A DNA stretch of 64,000 bases, from contig NZ_JADEWL010000002.1 of the NCBI RefSeq assembly GCF_015207665.1, forward strand, positions 1 through 64,000, read 5' to 3'. Each line of letters begins with the position of its first letter. Position 1 is the first letter of the stretch. Positions 1 through 8,361 of this stretch are shown one piece after another. The stretch is from Plectonema cf. radiosum LEGE 06105. Lineage in GTDB: Bacteria > Cyanobacteriota > Cyanobacteriia > Cyanobacteriales > Nostocaceae. Under the pieces are notes generated by a model. It saw only the letters and a program-made list of their open reading frames with translations. It was not told the origin of the DNA and ran no database searches. The translations under genes and the position numbers were made by a program.

Positions 1-15
1 GGGGAGATGGGGAGA

Positions 16-48
16 AAATCTAAAATTTAAAATCTAAAATCTAAAATT
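16..48. repeat. AAAATCT heptamer tandem repeat (STRR)
   Basis: Four to five imperfect copies of AAAATCT/AAAATTT abut the ispF start codon, leaving no room for a recognisable Shine-Dalgarno site. The same motif appears in the opposite orientation near 17751-17779. Confidence 0.8.
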
Positions 49-50
49 GT

Positions 51-527
51 ATGAATATTCGTATTGGAAATGGCTATGATATCCATCGCTTAACTACCGA
101 GCGTCGGTTGATTTTGGGTGGTGTGGAAATTCCTCATTTTTTAGGCTTATTGGGACATAGTGATGCTGATGTCCTGACTCATGCGATTATGGACGCAATG
201 TTAGGAGCGCTTTCTTTGGGAGATATTGGACATTACTTTCCCCCTAGTGATCCCCAATGGGCTGGTGCTGATAGTTTAATGCTTTTAGATCAAGTTAATA
301 ATTTAATTCAAGCACAAGGTTGGCGAGTCGGTAATATTGATTCGGTAATAGTAGCAGAACGTCCTAAGTTAAAACCCCATATTGAAAAAATGCGCGAAAA
401 GTTAGCCGGTGTTTTGCAAATCGAGCCAAATCAAGTTGGTGTCAAAGCCACTACTAATGAAAAATTAGGTCCCGTTGGTGAAGAAAAAGGGATTTGTGCT
501 TATGCTGTTGTTTTGTTAATTAGATAA
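51..527 (+). CDS. ispF: 2-C-methyl-D-erythritol 2,4-cyclodiphosphate synthase
   Basis: IspF closes CDP-methylerythritol 2-phosphate to the cyclic diphosphate in the plastid-type (MEP) isoprenoid pathway, in the cytoplasm. The 158 residues are full length for the family. The metal ligands Asp10, His12 and His44 are visible in the DIH and HSDAD...TH motifs, and the C-terminal LGPVGEEKG loop fits the nucleotide-binding end of the active site. The ATG follows a heptamer repeat without a clear ribosome-binding site. The gene stands alone, and its right-hand neighbours run the other way. Confidence 0.97.
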   Translation: MNIRIGNGYDIHRLTTERRLILGGVEIPHFLGLLGHSDADVLTHAIMDAMLGALSLGDIGHYFPPSDPQWAGADSLMLLDQVNNLIQAQGWRVGNIDSVIVAERPKLKPHIEKMREKLAGVLQIEPNQVGVKATTNEKLGPVGEEKGICAYAVVLLIR

Positions 528-536
528 GTTAGTAGT

Positions 537-552
537 AAGGGCTTTAGCCCTT
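537..552 (+). terminator. hairpin downstream of ispF
   Basis: AAGGGC-TTTA-GCCCTT is a perfect six-pair hairpin 10 bases after the ispF stop. It has no long T run, so it may be a weak terminator or an mRNA end stabiliser. Confidence 0.4.
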
Positions 553-678
553 TATTCAATCACTAAACAAGGCTAAACATCGACTGACATTTGATTGGGG
601 ATATGGGAGCGCCTTCACCGTGATCGTCAAAGGTAATAAATCAAGTGAAAGCTTGTCTTTGGTTATAATTTTGTAACT

Positions 679-1596
679 TTACTTTTGGTGTCTACCACCA
701 ATTTGATAAGTTATGGAGCGTCCATCAAGGTCAACAAATACCATTCCTCCCCTATTTTTGTCCACTTGTCGCCATACTTCGTAGCCCATAAGGATTGCTT
801 TCTGCCAATCATTTGGGGAACACTGAGAGACTTCTAAGTGCGATGTCATATTTTTTATAGTTTTCAAAAGTTGTTCATCTACTGCACAAACGCCTTCTAA
901 AAAATTATGATCCTTGGCATAAGCGAATACAAGTGCTGATATACCTTCCTCAATTGCTATTGCACGTCCCCCATCTTCTACTTCATCAACACGGGGATTG
1001 CTTTTACGTTTACGTTTAACTTCATTACATTTTAAGTTACTGCGAAGAACTGGCGACCAACCTAAAATAGCCGCATATGAAAGATGGAAAATGTCATGAA
1101 AACGATAACCATCGGTGAAGTAGGAGTTATCAGTAAGGTCATTCCCAATCTGTTCTCCGTCAATGAATGCCTTCATCTTTACAGAGTTATCTTTATTGAC
1201 TTCAGTAATCTCTACCTCCAATTGCCTTGGCAACCTTTCGTGTTTTGGAAATTCTCTATCGAAGTTGTAGCCTGTAGCTTTAGCTTCTATTTGTAAATCT
1301 TTACATCCCCAACGGTCGCGACACTTCTCTAAATTATTATCAGCAATTTTTTCTAAATCTAAGTCAAATTTACTTGCTACATTCGCAACATACCAAAGCA
1401 AATCCCCCAGTTCTTCTTCTACACAAGCCTTAAAACGCTTATGAGAATCTCCATCACGAAGGTATTTTTTGTACTCTGTAAGCAGCGAACCTGCTTCACC
1501 TACCAAACCAAGTAAAGGCACTACAATTCCATTCTTAGTTCCTTTCGGAACTTGGTCACTTATCAACGCTTTTTCTTGATACTCGCGGAAATCCAT
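679..1596 (-). CDS. MazG-like nucleotide pyrophosphohydrolase with an extra C-terminal domain
   Basis: Residues 1-100 form an all-alpha MazG-type NTP pyrophosphohydrolase: Glu34 in VGEAG and the metal-binding EELGD (61-65) are in place. Residues 110-305 form a second domain (FHDIFHLSYAAILGWSP, then EDGGRAIAIEEGISALVFAYA near 200-225), which I recall as the C-terminal extension found on MazG proteins in nucleotide- and DNA-modification neighbourhoods. It is the last gene of a three-gene minus-strand run behind a DUF1643 protein and an aGPT-Pplase-like protein. The context suggests it clears or processes a modified (deoxy)nucleotide, which is inference. A housekeeping MazG would normally carry tandem MazG domains, and this one does not. 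Confidence 0.8.
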   Translation of the reverse strand: MDFREYQEKALISDQVPKGTKNGIVVPLLGLVGEAGSLLTEYKKYLRDGDSHKRFKACVEEELGDLLWYVANVASKFDLDLEKIADNNLEKCRDRWGCKDLQIEAKATGYNFDREFPKHERLPRQLEVEITEVNKDNSVKMKAFIDGEQIGNDLTDNSYFTDGYRFHDIFHLSYAAILGWSPVLRSNLKCNEVKRKRKSNPRVDEVEDGGRAIAIEEGISALVFAYAKDHNFLEGVCAVDEQLLKTIKNMTSHLEVSQCSPNDWQKAILMGYEVWRQVDKNRGGMVFVDLDGRSITYQIGGRHQK

Positions 1597-1755
1597 TATT
1601 TACTCAAACTAGAAGTTACGAGTTAAATTTTACACCTTGTATTAAGTTCCGATTAAGGCACTATTTATACAAAGAATAGAAAAATTAAATATACCGAATT
1701 GTTATCCGAGTTATCAACTCTAAATTCAAAAGTTTTCTTGAAGCGTAATTTTATA

Positions 1756-2238
1756 TTAGGTGTGATGAAAAAGAATTCTTTGTGTACTATATCCAAGAGG
1801 TCTTGGATGGCATGGATGTCCGTCTTTTGTTAAACCCAAGCAATAAAGAGGTTGTTGACTAGAAGAAATTAGACTTAGTACTTCTTTATTGCGGTTCTGA
1901 ATTTTGGGATACATACCGCAGCCCCAAGCCACAATAATTAAGTCAGCGTGTTTTGTTGCTAATTCAATATAATTATCATTTTTTGAACCTATCGGGTCAG
2001 ATACTTTACAAAGTTCATTTGGATCTGTCGCACGGTAAGCAAATAGGTTCACTACTTCAAGAGAACCATAATCCCAAGTTTTTGCAAAGTTAACACACTT
2101 AGTAAGCGTATTATCATTTTTGTTAGCATCGGCGGTACTTGGGTTAAGCATCACAAAAGTAACCTGCGGTTTCTTTTCATCCCATTTTCGCCCCAATATG
2201 TAGCGGTAATTTCCATCGATACAAGCATATTTTTCCAT
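1756..2238 (-). CDS. DUF1643 domain protein
   Basis: This 160-residue protein shows the DUF1643 signature almost end to end: MLNPSTADA at 30-38, a conserved NDNT...C..FA block, VVNLFAYRATDP near 62-73, then GSKND and a hydrophobic strand ending in AWG (104-106). The biochemical role of the family is not established. The MLNPSTAD strand-loop resembles the GxNP loop of uracil-DNA-glycosylase-like folds, so a nucleobase-related role is possible but is inference. It sits 53 bases downstream of the aGPT-Pplase-like gene and upstream of mazG on the same strand, so the three probably form one transcript. Confidence 0.85.
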   Translation of the reverse strand: MEKYACIDGNYRYILGRKWDEKKPQVTFVMLNPSTADANKNDNTLTKCVNFAKTWDYGSLEVVNLFAYRATDPNELCKVSDPIGSKNDNYIELATKHADLIIVAWGCGMYPKIQNRNKEVLSLISSSQQPLYCLGLTKDGHPCHPRPLGYSTQRILFHHT

Positions 2239-2291
2239 ACTAATAAAATTTATAAGTCAGAAGTTACTTTATTGAGAAACAATTACTTTGA

Positions 2292-3566
2292 TTAGAATAG
2301 ACACAATTGCTGAGATTGTTCTGTCTTTATATTTTGTGCTTTCTGGGCGTTTTTATTCTTTTTATGCCCAGACTGAGTTTCTTGCTGATTTTTTTTCTTT
2401 AGTGTTGATATATTGTCTGCACTCTGATGAATGTTGTTCCCTATAGGAGCTAATAAATTATCAATTATCGTATCTTCCAAAGATAATTGTTGATAATTAC
2501 TCTCATTCTCTGGCTTAGTCTTCTTAATGTTCCGCTGTTTCGGAGTAAATTTTAGCTCAATGATTTGCTGCTTGTGAGGCTCTAAATTTGGTAGTCTTTG
2601 GGCTAAAAATTTTTTAACTTTATCGTTTATACGCCATTTTGGCGGATAAAAATAATCTATTGGTTGAGGTGTTACAGTAAACTTTGATTTTATCTTTTTA
2701 CGATTGCTTTTTAAATTAGGAAATGCTTCTCGGCAATATTTATCTGTTTCACAAAAAAGATTTTGACAGTCTATAGCCTGTAAGGGACGACCCCAGAGTG
2801 ATTGAAAATTCAATCCCAAACGTTGAAATTCCTGTTCTTGGTTTTCAGTCATCCAATGAATGATATCACTGTAAGTTTTACCACCAGTATCAAGAAAACA
2901 TTTGTCGATACCACGTTCAGCACCAGGACCTGCTATGGTAAAGCTATTGTCGTCAAAGTCTACAATTTCGCTATAATTAATATCTGTTGCTAATTGGTAA
3001 GCCATAAATTTACCAAGTAGCGGATATTCTTGAATAATAGAAAAAACTCCTTCAAGTGTTTTGGCTTTGACAATGCGAGTAATTACTTTATCTTTAAAAA
3101 TCATCTTTTGAATTAATGCCAGATGATTCTGGTGCTTCTTTTCATAACCGAATTCTTTGCTGGCACAAGACATATATGCACTAGTATAAATGGCATATCC
3201 CGAATCCATCGCCTCTTCTAATATTTTTGAATATAGGTTAAAATCAAAATTAGATAATGTAATATAATCTCCTATCCTATTTTCTAAATATTTCCAAGTT
3301 TCTATTTTGTTGAAAATTTTAAATAGTAATATTCTGCATAGGACTTCTTCTTCATTTTGACTCCTATTATCATCGTAAATTACGTTTTTAATCAGATATT
3401 GGGAAACGCGATCGCTCACTCGATAAGCGTTACAAAACTTATAAGTATTAAGAATAGGGTCACTCGTCCAAGGTGGTGGTACATTCTTCAATTTGTTAAA
3501 AAATATTTCCTGACGCAGGGTAGCGAATCGCCAATAGGTATCAAAAGTTTCCTGTCTTACTCGCAT
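2292..3566 (-). CDS. putative DNA base hypermodification protein (aGPT-pyrophosphorylase / hmdU-kinase helical family)
   Basis: The N-terminal helical domain carries PPWTSDPILNTYKFCNAYR at 31-49, the hallmark PWTxDPIL...F.N.YR block of the alpha-glutamyl/putrescinyl-thymine pyrophosphorylase and 5-hmdU-kinase helical family. Further on are a GPGAERG loop near residue 215 and QNLFCETDKYCR near 265-276, which matches the family's CExDKYxR. Relatives come from phages with hypermodified thymine and from related bacterial loci, and the fold is said to be related to helix-hairpin-helix DNA glycosylases (recalled, not searched). Residues from about 285 are Lys/Gln-rich and low complexity, ending in QLCLF, a sliding-clamp-binding-like motif. 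First gene of the cassette with DUF1643 and mazG. The substrate is unknown. Confidence 0.75.
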   Translation of the reverse strand: MRVRQETFDTYWRFATLRQEIFFNKLKNVPPPWTSDPILNTYKFCNAYRVSDRVSQYLIKNVIYDDNRSQNEEEVLCRILLFKIFNKIETWKYLENRIGDYITLSNFDFNLYSKILEEAMDSGYAIYTSAYMSCASKEFGYEKKHQNHLALIQKMIFKDKVITRIVKAKTLEGVFSIIQEYPLLGKFMAYQLATDINYSEIVDFDDNSFTIAGPGAERGIDKCFLDTGGKTYSDIIHWMTENQEQEFQRLGLNFQSLWGRPLQAIDCQNLFCETDKYCREAFPNLKSNRKKIKSKFTVTPQPIDYFYPPKWRINDKVKKFLAQRLPNLEPHKQQIIELKFTPKQRNIKKTKPENESNYQQLSLEDTIIDNLLAPIGNNIHQSADNISTLKKKNQQETQSGHKKNKNAQKAQNIKTEQSQQLCLF

Positions 3567-3795
3567 ATACTGTTTTCCTGGCTTGCTCTGCCTGAACTAT
3601 TGTAAGGGACTTTCGGTGTTTGGTTCATATTATCTCCCATAAAAAGGGCGATCGCGTTATTTATCGAAAGAATTTGGTAAAGGTAAAGTTATAGAGATTT
3701 GACAAAACACCAATATCAATTACTTTAATTAGATACAAAACCGGACTCGGTTAGTTAAAATCACAATCTATATAACTATTCGTATATCTACCTAA

Positions 3796-5571
3796 ATGTT
3801 CAGAAATCCTTGCATTTTCCCCAACTTTCGGCGTTTGCGTTTACCAATGATTCTGGCAACTATCACAGCACTCTTGGTTACCGCTTGCAACCCAGCTAAT
3901 TTTAAAACCGAAGCCGCACAAAGAACACCACAGTTAATACTTAGTACTCTAAGCGACCCGAAAACATTTAATTATGCTCTGTCTCAAGAATCACCTAATA
4001 TTTTCCCTTATACTTTTGAAGGTTTAACTACTCAAAACAGTATAACTGGAGAGATTGAGCCAACTTTAGCCCAATCTTGGGACATTTCTGATGACGGATT
4101 GCGGTTTGTTTTCACCTTACGTGAGAATTTGAAGTGGTCTGATGGTAAACCTTTAACCGCAGAAGATGTCGCATTTACTTACAATGACATTTATTTTAAT
4201 CACGAAATTCCCACTGATGTTAAAGATGCTTTTAAAATCGGTGAAAGCGGTCAATTACCCAAGGTGAAAAAACTCGATCAACGGCGGATAGAATTCATTT
4301 TACCAGAACCTTTCCGACCTTTCTTGCAAAATATGACGACTCCTATTTTACCCGCTCATGCCTTACGAGAATCAGTAGAAAAAAAAGATGGAGAAGGAAA
4401 GCCGTTATTTCTACAAAAATGGGGTGTTGATACTCCTGTTGACCAGATTGTCACTAATGGTCTTTATAAATTAGGACGTTACAATACTACTCAGCGAGTT
4501 ATATTTGAGCGTAATCCCAATTACTGGCGCAATCCCCAACCTTATATCGAAAAAGTAAATTGGGAAATTGTTGAATCTCAAGATACTTCCTTACTACAAT
4601 TTCGTTCCGGTAGTTTAGATTCTATAGGAGTCACTCCAGATTACTTTTCTTTACTCAAACGAGAAGAAAAGCGCGGTAATTTTAAAATATACAACGGTGG
4701 TCCGGCAACTGGTACATCTTTTGTGTTTTTTAATTTAAATAAGGGTAAAAGAAACGGTAAACCTTTAATTAATCCCGTAAAATCAAAATGGTTTAACAAT
4801 AAGGAATTTCGTCAAGCTGTAGCCTACGCTATCGACCGTCAAACCATGATTAACAACACATTTCAAGGTTTAGGTCAAACGCAAAATTCGCCGATTTCTG
4901 TACAAAGCCCTTATTACCTTCCTCCAGAAAAAGGATTAAAAGTCTACGATTACAACTTGGATAAAGCCAGAGAATTACTCAAAAAAGCCGGATTTAAATT
5001 TAATTCTCAAGGTCAATTATTAGACGATGCAGGAAATCGCGTCCGCTTCACTTTATTAACGAATTCTGGTAACAAAATTCGCGAAGCTATGGGAGCGCAA
5101 ATTAAAGGAGACTTGAGTAAAATTGGTATTCAAGTTGACTTTACACCTCTTGCTTGGAACACTTATTTAGATAAAATATCGAATAGCTTGGACTTTGAGA
5201 TGGCATTACTTGGTTTAACAGGTGGTTTGGAACCAAATGATGGTGCCAATGTATGGAAACCCGAAGGTGGTTTGCATATGTTTAATCAAAAACCCCAACC
5301 CGGACAAAAACCCATTGAAGGTTGGGAAGTTAGTCCTTGGGAAGCCGAGATTGCAAGGCTTTATGTCCAAGCTACACAAGAATTAGACGAAGCTAAAGTC
5401 AAGGAAATATACGCAGAAACTCAACGAATTACTCAAGAAAACTTACCTTTTATTTACTTAGTCAATCCTCTTTCACTATCAGCCATCCGTAATAAGTTTG
5501 AAGGCATCCAATATAATGCTATTGGCGGTGCTTTTTGGAATCTTCACGAAATTAAAATAACAGAAGAATAG
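3796..5571 (+). CDS. family 5 (peptide/oligopeptide-type) ABC transporter substrate-binding lipoprotein
   Basis: A 591-residue extracytoplasmic solute-binding protein. A Lys/Arg-rich start, a hydrophobic stretch and the lipobox LVTAC (Cys31) mark a lipoprotein signal. The mature part has the SBP_bac_5 pattern: an LA.SW.IS.DG..F.FTLR block with W.DG.P.TAEDVAFTYN (about 95-130), and FRQAVAYAIDR near residue 345 followed by the C-terminal lobe. It likely delivers a peptide or related solute to an inner-membrane ABC permease. No permease or ATPase gene is adjacent, which is common for cyanobacterial members. The ATG at 3796 gives a sensible signal peptide. The ligand cannot be read from sequence. 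Confidence 0.92.
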   Translation: MFRNPCIFPNFRRLRLPMILATITALLVTACNPANFKTEAAQRTPQLILSTLSDPKTFNYALSQESPNIFPYTFEGLTTQNSITGEIEPTLAQSWDISDDGLRFVFTLRENLKWSDGKPLTAEDVAFTYNDIYFNHEIPTDVKDAFKIGESGQLPKVKKLDQRRIEFILPEPFRPFLQNMTTPILPAHALRESVEKKDGEGKPLFLQKWGVDTPVDQIVTNGLYKLGRYNTTQRVIFERNPNYWRNPQPYIEKVNWEIVESQDTSLLQFRSGSLDSIGVTPDYFSLLKREEKRGNFKIYNGGPATGTSFVFFNLNKGKRNGKPLINPVKSKWFNNKEFRQAVAYAIDRQTMINNTFQGLGQTQNSPISVQSPYYLPPEKGLKVYDYNLDKARELLKKAGFKFNSQGQLLDDAGNRVRFTLLTNSGNKIREAMGAQIKGDLSKIGIQVDFTPLAWNTYLDKISNSLDFEMALLGLTGGLEPNDGANVWKPEGGLHMFNQKPQPGQKPIEGWEVSPWEAEIARLYVQATQELDEAKVKEIYAETQRITQENLPFIYLVNPLSLSAIRNKFEGIQYNAIGGAFWNLHEIKITEE

Positions 5572-5606
5572 GAATTGGTAATTGGTAATTGGTAATTGGT
5601 AATTGG
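5571..5606. repeat. AATTGGT heptamer STRR
   Basis: About five tandem copies of AATTGGT start at the stop codon of the substrate-binding protein gene. Confidence 0.85.
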
Positions 5607-5686
5607 ACATAGAATAAACAACTAGAGAGCCGTTCGGCTTCCACTACAAATAGCTGATAAATCGTTCCCTTTCTCTCCTTATCTCC

Positions 5687-5745
5687 CCATTACCCATTAC
5701 CCATTACCCATTACCCATTACCCATTACCCATTACCCATTACCCT
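5687..5745. repeat. CCCATTA heptamer STRR
   Basis: About eight tandem copies of CCCATTA end eight bases before the larB start codon and replace any normal leader. Confidence 0.9.
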
Positions 5746-5752
5746 CTCCTCT

Positions 5753-6529
5753 ATGACTTCGGAAAAAGCTCTCCAATCTCTATTAAATGCCGTTGCTAGT
5801 GGTAATTTATCAACCGACGCAGCGTTTTTACAATTAAAAGATTTAGCTTATGAATCTGTAGAAGAGTTTGCCAAAATTGACCATCATCGCTCTTTAAGAA
5901 CTGGTTTCCCGGAAGTAATCTGGGGTTTGGGTAAAACTCCTGAACAAATTGCTCGCATTATCGAGGTGATGCGTTTACAAAATCAAGTTGTTATGGCTAC
6001 TCGCATCACTCCGGATGTTTACACGATTCTAGAATCCAAAGTTAAGGGATTGCGTTATTACGGATCTGCAAAAATCTGCGCGATCGCACCTCCTAATATT
6101 GAAGTTCGATATTCCGGTAATATTGGAATTATTTCTGCTGGAACTGCTGATTTAGCAGTTGCCGAAGAAGCCGCAGTTACTGCGGAACTTTTTGGTTTTC
6201 AGGTACAGCGGTTATGGGATGTGGGAGTTGCGGGAATTCACCGCTTGTTAAATAATCGCCACGTAATTGAATCAGCGACGGTATTAATTGTTGTCGCGGG
6301 AATGGAAGGTGCTTTACCAAGTGTTGTCGCCGGTTTAGCAGACTCTCCCGTAATTGCCGTTCCCACCAGTATTGGTTACGGTGCAAATTTTGGTGGTTTA
6401 TCAGCTTTATTAACAATGCTCAACTCTTGTGCTGCGGGTATCGGAGTCGTGAATATCGATAATGGATTTGGTGCAGCCGTTTTAGCAGGACAAATTTTGC
6501 GTTCAGCCGAGAAATTACGGATGGCATAA
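5753..6529 (+). CDS. larB: nickel pincer cofactor biosynthesis protein LarB
   Basis: LarB carboxylates and hydrolyses nicotinic acid adenine dinucleotide in the first step of nickel-pincer nucleotide synthesis. The 258 residues are full length. After an N-terminal helical part, the PurE-like AIR-carboxylase fold starts near 115 with GNIGIISAGTADLAVAEEAA, followed by VVAGMEGALPSVVAGL and PTSIGYGANFGGLSALLTMLNSCA, the family's nucleotide-binding glycine loops. No larC, larE or lactate racemase gene is in the window. In cyanobacteria larB is often encoded apart from them. The ATG lies directly after the CCCATTA repeat, so the leader has no Shine-Dalgarno site. Confidence 0.93.
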   Translation: MTSEKALQSLLNAVASGNLSTDAAFLQLKDLAYESVEEFAKIDHHRSLRTGFPEVIWGLGKTPEQIARIIEVMRLQNQVVMATRITPDVYTILESKVKGLRYYGSAKICAIAPPNIEVRYSGNIGIISAGTADLAVAEEAAVTAELFGFQVQRLWDVGVAGIHRLLNNRHVIESATVLIVVAGMEGALPSVVAGLADSPVIAVPTSIGYGANFGGLSALLTMLNSCAAGIGVVNIDNGFGAAVLAGQILRSAEKLRMA

Positions 6530-6579
6530 TTTATATATTTGGGATATCACGGTGATACTAACCAATAAATAAGTTAAAA

Positions 6580-6831
6580 ATGAAACTTTGGTCAATTTTG
6601 GGTGGATTTGCTCTCAGTTTTTGGACGACTATTTTATTCTCAAATACTGTTAATGCGACTAGCCAAATACCTGTAAACTGGACTGTATTAGCTCAAAATA
6701 TTTCCGACCCCGACCTTTTGGGTCAACTGCAAAAAGCTTTTAATAACTTTGTCGAAACAGGTCAAGTATGGGCGCTTTTAATTGGATTAGTCGTTGGTTA
6801 TTTGATTCGTAATTTGACAAGCTATGGTTAA
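6580..6831 (+). CDS. small two-helix membrane protein of unknown function
   Basis: An 83-residue ORF 50 bases after larB on the same strand. Residues 4-26 form a hydrophobic signal or first membrane helix ending in an NATS-like cleavage region. A short soluble stretch (about 30-60) contains a predicted amphipathic helix, and residues 63-78 (ALLIGLVVGYLIR) form a second membrane helix with a positively charged end. I recognise no family. Codon use is like the neighbours and spacing would allow co-transcription with larB. No function is proposed. Confidence 0.65.
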   Translation: MKLWSILGGFALSFWTTILFSNTVNATSQIPVNWTVLAQNISDPDLLGQLQKAFNNFVETGQVWALLIGLVVGYLIRNLTSYG

Positions 6832-6833
6832 CA

Positions 6834-6902
6834 GGTTAAAGGTCAAAGGTTTAAGGTTTAAGGTTTAAGGTTTAAGGTTTAAGGTTTAAGGTTTAAGGTT
6901 CA
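6834..6902. repeat. GGTTTAA heptamer STRR
   Basis: At least seven near-perfect copies of AAGGTTT directly after the small membrane protein gene. The array begins as GGTTAAAGGTCAAAGG and becomes regular. Confidence 0.9.
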
Positions 6903-6933
6903 GGGGAACGCGACCATTACCAATTACTCAATT

Positions 6934-6967
6934 AACTGTCAACTGTCAACTGTCAACTGTCAACTAA
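6934..6967. repeat. TCAACTG heptamer STRR before argH
   Basis: Four to five tandem copies of TCAACTG end six bases before the argH ATG. Confidence 0.9.
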
Positions 6968-6972
6968 CTTTT

Positions 6973-8361
6973 ATGACACAACAACAAACTTGGAGTCAGC
7001 GATTTGAATCAGCGTTACATCCTACTATTGCTCGCTTTAATGCCAGTATCCATTTTGATATTGAATTAATTGAATATGATTTAACTGGTTCTCAGGCTCA
7101 TGCCAAAATGTTGGCGAAATGTGGCATTATTTCTTCTGAAGAAGGAGAGCAGTTAGTTACTGGTTTAGAACAAATTCGCCAAGAATACCGCCAAGGTAAT
7201 TTTAACCCAGGTGTCGATTCGGAAGATGTACATTTTGCCGTTGAACATCGTTTGGTAGAAATAGTTGGTGATGTCGGGAAAAAGCTGCATACGGGACGTT
7301 CTCGTAATGACCAAGTAGGTACGGATACAAGACTTTATTTACGCGCACAAATTCAGCAAATTCAAAATTTAATTCGGGAATTTCAAACTGTTTTGGTTGA
7401 TATTGCCGAACAAAATGTTGAAACTTTGATTCCCGGTTACACTCATTTACAACGCGCTCAACCTGTAAGTCTGGCTCATCATCTGTTAGCTTATTTCCAG
7501 ATGACACAACGAGATTGGGAACGACTTGGAGATGTGTATCGCCGTGTAAATATTTCACCTTTGGGATGCGGTGCTTTAGCCGGAACTACTTTTCCCATTG
7601 ATAGACATTACAGCGCCCAACTATTGCATTTTGACAAAGTTTATGATAATAGCCTTGATGGTGTTAGCGATCGCGATTTTGCGATTGAATTTTTGAGTGC
7701 AGCTAGTTTAATCATGGTTCATCTGAGCCGTTTGTCCGAAGAGGTAATTTTGTGGTCTTCTGAGGAATTTGGCTTTGTCACCCTCAAAGATAGTTGCGCG
7801 ACAGGTTCGAGTATTATGCCTCAAAAGAAAAATCCTGATGTACCGGAGTTAGTACGGGGTAAAACTGGGAGAGTATTCGGTCATCTGCAAGCAATGTTAG
7901 TGATGATGAAAGGATTACCACTCGCTTATAACAAAGACCTACAAGAAGATAAAGAAGGTCTATTTGATGCGGTAAATACAGTTAAAGCTTGTTTAGAAGC
8001 AATGACAATTTTACTACGAGAAGGTTTAGAATTTTGCGATCGCCGTTTAGCAGTAGCCGTAGCGTCGGATTTTTCTAATGCTACCGATGTAGCAGATTAT
8101 CTAGCAGCGCGGGGTGTTCCCTTCCGAGAAGCTTATAATCTCGTAGGTAAGGTAGTGAAAACCAGTATTGCAGCAGGTAAACTTCTTAAAGATTTGAGTT
8201 TATCCGAATGGAAGCAACTCCATCCCAAGTTTGAAAATGATATCTATGAAGCAATATCACCTCGTCAAGTAGTTGCTGCACGCAATAGTTACGGTGGAAC
8301 AGGTTTTGAACAAGTAAGCAAGGCTTTACAAGCTGCTCGCGATCAAATTAATCAAGATTGA
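6973..8361 (+). CDS. argH: argininosuccinate lyase
   Basis: ArgH cleaves argininosuccinate to arginine and fumarate, the last step of arginine synthesis, as a cytoplasmic homotetramer. The 462 residues match the family length. The fumarase/aspartase-superfamily signature [11 protein letters not shown] is at about 279-289, the HTGRSRND anion-binding motif near 106-113, and TPGYTHLQ-type residues ([12 protein letters not shown]) near 155-166. The start follows a heptamer repeat and has no obvious ribosome-binding site, but the family N-terminus fits. Its 3' end overlaps the convergent CHASE2-GGDEF gene by 10 bases. Confidence 0.97.
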   Translation: MTQQQTWSQRFESALHPTIARFNASIHFDIELIEYDLTGSQAHAKMLAKCGIISSEEGEQLVTGLEQIRQEYRQGNFNPGVDSEDVHFAVEHRLVEIVGDVGKKLHTGRSRNDQVGTDTRLYLRAQIQQIQNLIREFQTVLVDIAEQNVETLIPGYTHLQRAQPVSLAHHLLAYFQMTQRDWERLGDVYRRVNISPLGCGALAGTTFPIDRHYSAQLLHFDKVYDNSLDGVSDRDFAIEFLSAASLIMVHLSRLSEEVILWSSEEFGFVTLKDSCATGSSIMPQKKNPDVPELVRGKTGRVFGHLQAMLVMMKGLPLAYNKDLQEDKEGLFDAVNTVKACLEAMTILLREGLEFCDRRLAVAVASDFSNATDVADYLAARGVPFREAYNLVGKVVKTSIAAGKLLKDLSLSEWKQLHPKFENDIYEAISPRQVVAARNSYGGTGFEQVSKALQAARDQINQD

